A stretch of DNA of 64,000 bases from Paramecium sonneborni (taxonomy: Eukaryota > Ciliophora > Oligohymenophorea > Peniculida > Parameciidae). The stretch's first letter is position 1. Each line of letters starts with the position of its first letter. A program made the translations under genes and the position numbers. The notes under the pieces are model-generated. The model made no database searches. It was not told the origin of the DNA and saw only the letters and a list, made by a program, of their open reading frames with translations. Where the stretch lies: contig CAJJDN010000080.1 of the NCBI GenBank assembly GCA_905182985.1, positions 273,813-337,812 on the forward strand, read 5' to 3'. Shown here in pieces: positions 62,698-64,000 of this stretch.

Positions 62698-63871
62698 TAA
62701 AAAACTCTACTTTAATCTTTCAATATTAATGTTATTTAGTAATTATTTTATGAAAACCTTAGTTTCTTTAAGAATTTTTCACAAAGTTTTATAACATTAT
62801 CAATATTTTAACACACATTTAACATATCTCTAATATTTTCTATAATTTCGTTTCTCTCTATCCAAAATTAACCAAACTAATAACTTAATTATTCATTTAT
62901 TGTTAATGATAAAGGAATCCTAATATCACTTATTTCTCCTGAATTCATTCTCTTAGATATAAATCGTATACTCTTTTTAAAACTATCATTTTTCCCTTCA
63001 TTAATCCAAATATGTTCAAATAATTCTTAATAACTTATTCTCTTTTTAGAATCTACTTAAAGCATCTTTGAAAATAAATCTCTCAATTCTTAAGAAATCT
63101 ATATCTTAGCTGGATATATAACCTTTTATTTTAATTATTATATATACTTCTTATTTTTATACTATCTCTGAAAATTATTTAAGTGATGTTTTTTATGTAA
63201 TAAATTATTACAAATAGCTATTACCAAAAGTCATGATATATAAAATCATTCCTAAAGACCAAATATCACATTTTTCATCATATTCTCCCTTTCCACATAT
63301 TATTTCAGGAGCCATTGTAATCGGAGTCCCACAATATGATTACATTTAATTATCAAAATCTCTTGCAAAACCAAAATCACCTAATTTTATTATCCACTCC
63401 TAATTTATATAAATATTTGCAAGTTTAATATCTCTGTGTACTACTTTCTATTGATATAAATATTTTATTCCTCCAATTATTTATTAAAATATTGCTTTTA
63501 CCTCTTCTTCTGAAAATTTATTTTTTTTAAATAATATTTCTAAATCACCATTACTACAATACTCAAAAATAATATAAATATATTTGTCAGCCTTAAAACT
63601 ATCATACAATTCAACTATATTTTTATCTTTCAACCTCTTGCAAATTTCTATTTCTTTTTCAATCATTTAATATTATCTCTTATCTTATATAAAATCAAGG
63701 TCAAACTTTGAAATGTTGATTTCCTTAATCGCTACTTATCTTTTAAAGTTATCATCCCATCCTAAATACACTATTCCAAAAGCCCCCTTAAAATATCTAA
63801 ATATAACTTACACTTCCTATTACTTTTTAAAAGTAGTATTGATTTATTTTCTTAAAATGCTATTCTTACAT
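62292..63871 (-). CDS. ULK/ATG1-like protein kinase
   Basis: 509 residues with two 25-nt introns, both ending AAG. The kinase domain (~15-275) shows GSGAFGIVYLGWDD, VAIKEI, EYCSNGDLEILFKKNK, VVHRDIKLANIYI, LGDFGFARDF, CGTPITMAPEIICGKGEYDE, CDIWSLGMILYIM, and LFSKMLQVDSKKRI. All catalytic residues (K, HRD, DFG) are kept. The C-terminal ~230 residues are helical without a known domain. The loop and APE sequence resemble ULK/Unc-51 kinases expanded in ciliates; a role in autophagy is not implied. Its stop lies 70 bp before the TBC1D22 start. Confidence 0.88.
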
Positions 63872-64000
63872 ATAAATTTAATTAATATTAATAATTATGT
63901 TAAATTTATATAAGGGCTAGAGATTTTAGATGTTATGCAAATATTTTAATTAATGTATGTGTTAAAAAACTAAATAATATCTATTTATTTTCTGGATTGT

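Noticed and set aside
1..64000. Telomere repeats, tRNA genes, transposons or internal eliminated sequences
   Set aside because: No C4A2-type repeat tract, no G+C-richer cloverleaf and no transposase-like frame was seen. Short TA-flanked segments are too common in DNA this A+T-rich to call eliminated sequences without germline comparison.

Overview
The window is ciliate nuclear DNA, most likely macronuclear Paramecium. Genes read as long open frames only if TAA and TAG mean Gln and TGA is the sole stop. Frames are then interrupted by very short GT...AG introns of about 21-35 nt, and with these removed nearly every gene model closes to a whole number of codons. Intergenic gaps are tiny and A+T-rich. 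A trichocyst matrix protein gene (43972-45148), a family known from Paramecium exocytosis, supports the genus. No tRNA, rRNA, telomere, transposon or CRISPR was seen.

Layout. 29-4734 (-) is a giant multi-pass PAS protein, with a TBC-like coiled-coil gene diverging from it (4792-7302 +). 7547-11325 (-) is an HIBCH-fold protein with a huge C-terminal extension and degenerate catalytic sites, possibly mitoribosomal mS47. 11347-16229 (-) is a Q/N-rich protein. 16532-17910 (-) holds a small unknown gene and a BET-type bromodomain/NET gene. 18335-19991 (+) is a CFAP157-like coiled coil and 20195-21835 (+) a CDH1/FZR APC/C activator. Then come a thioesterase (-), NADP-isocitrate dehydrogenase (-), a C2HC-like protein (+), a membrane RING ligase (-), a NAA60-like acetyltransferase (-), SF-assemblin (+), an unknown (-), a PUF RNA-binding protein (-), an AGC kinase (+), a small coiled coil (-), ribosomal uS2 (-), a secreted Cys-rich protein (-), an EF-hand/C2 membrane protein (-), a long coiled coil (+), a D-I-x-G repeat protein (-), the trichocyst protein (-), a DPY30-like protein (+), a Q-tract protein (-), CEP131 (-), SLP-2 (-), a decayed alpha-COP pseudogene (-), a small membrane ORF (-), an alpha/beta hydrolase (-), a small ORF (+), a WD40 protein (+), an Sfi1-like protein (+), a broken gene (+), TBC1D22 (-) and a ULK-like kinase (-).

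Many genes serve cilia, basal bodies or cortex (CFAP157-like, SF-assemblin, D-I-x-G repeat protein, CEP131, Sfi1-like, DPY30-like, trichocyst matrix), as expected for a ciliate, but eukaryotic neighbours need not work together. Strands alternate freely and there are no operons.

Two things affect interpretation. First, each of the four N bases is flanked by exact 1.05-1.23 kb direct duplications, which look like unmerged contig overlaps rather than biology. Second, several stretches (alpha-COP, 27245-27545, 22788-23034, 58116-59922) look like decaying gene copies with in-frame TGA and frameshifts, the expected residue of whole-genome duplication in Paramecium. I found no convincing new molecular system; the most unusual candidates are the HIBCH-like fusion and the pseudogenes.
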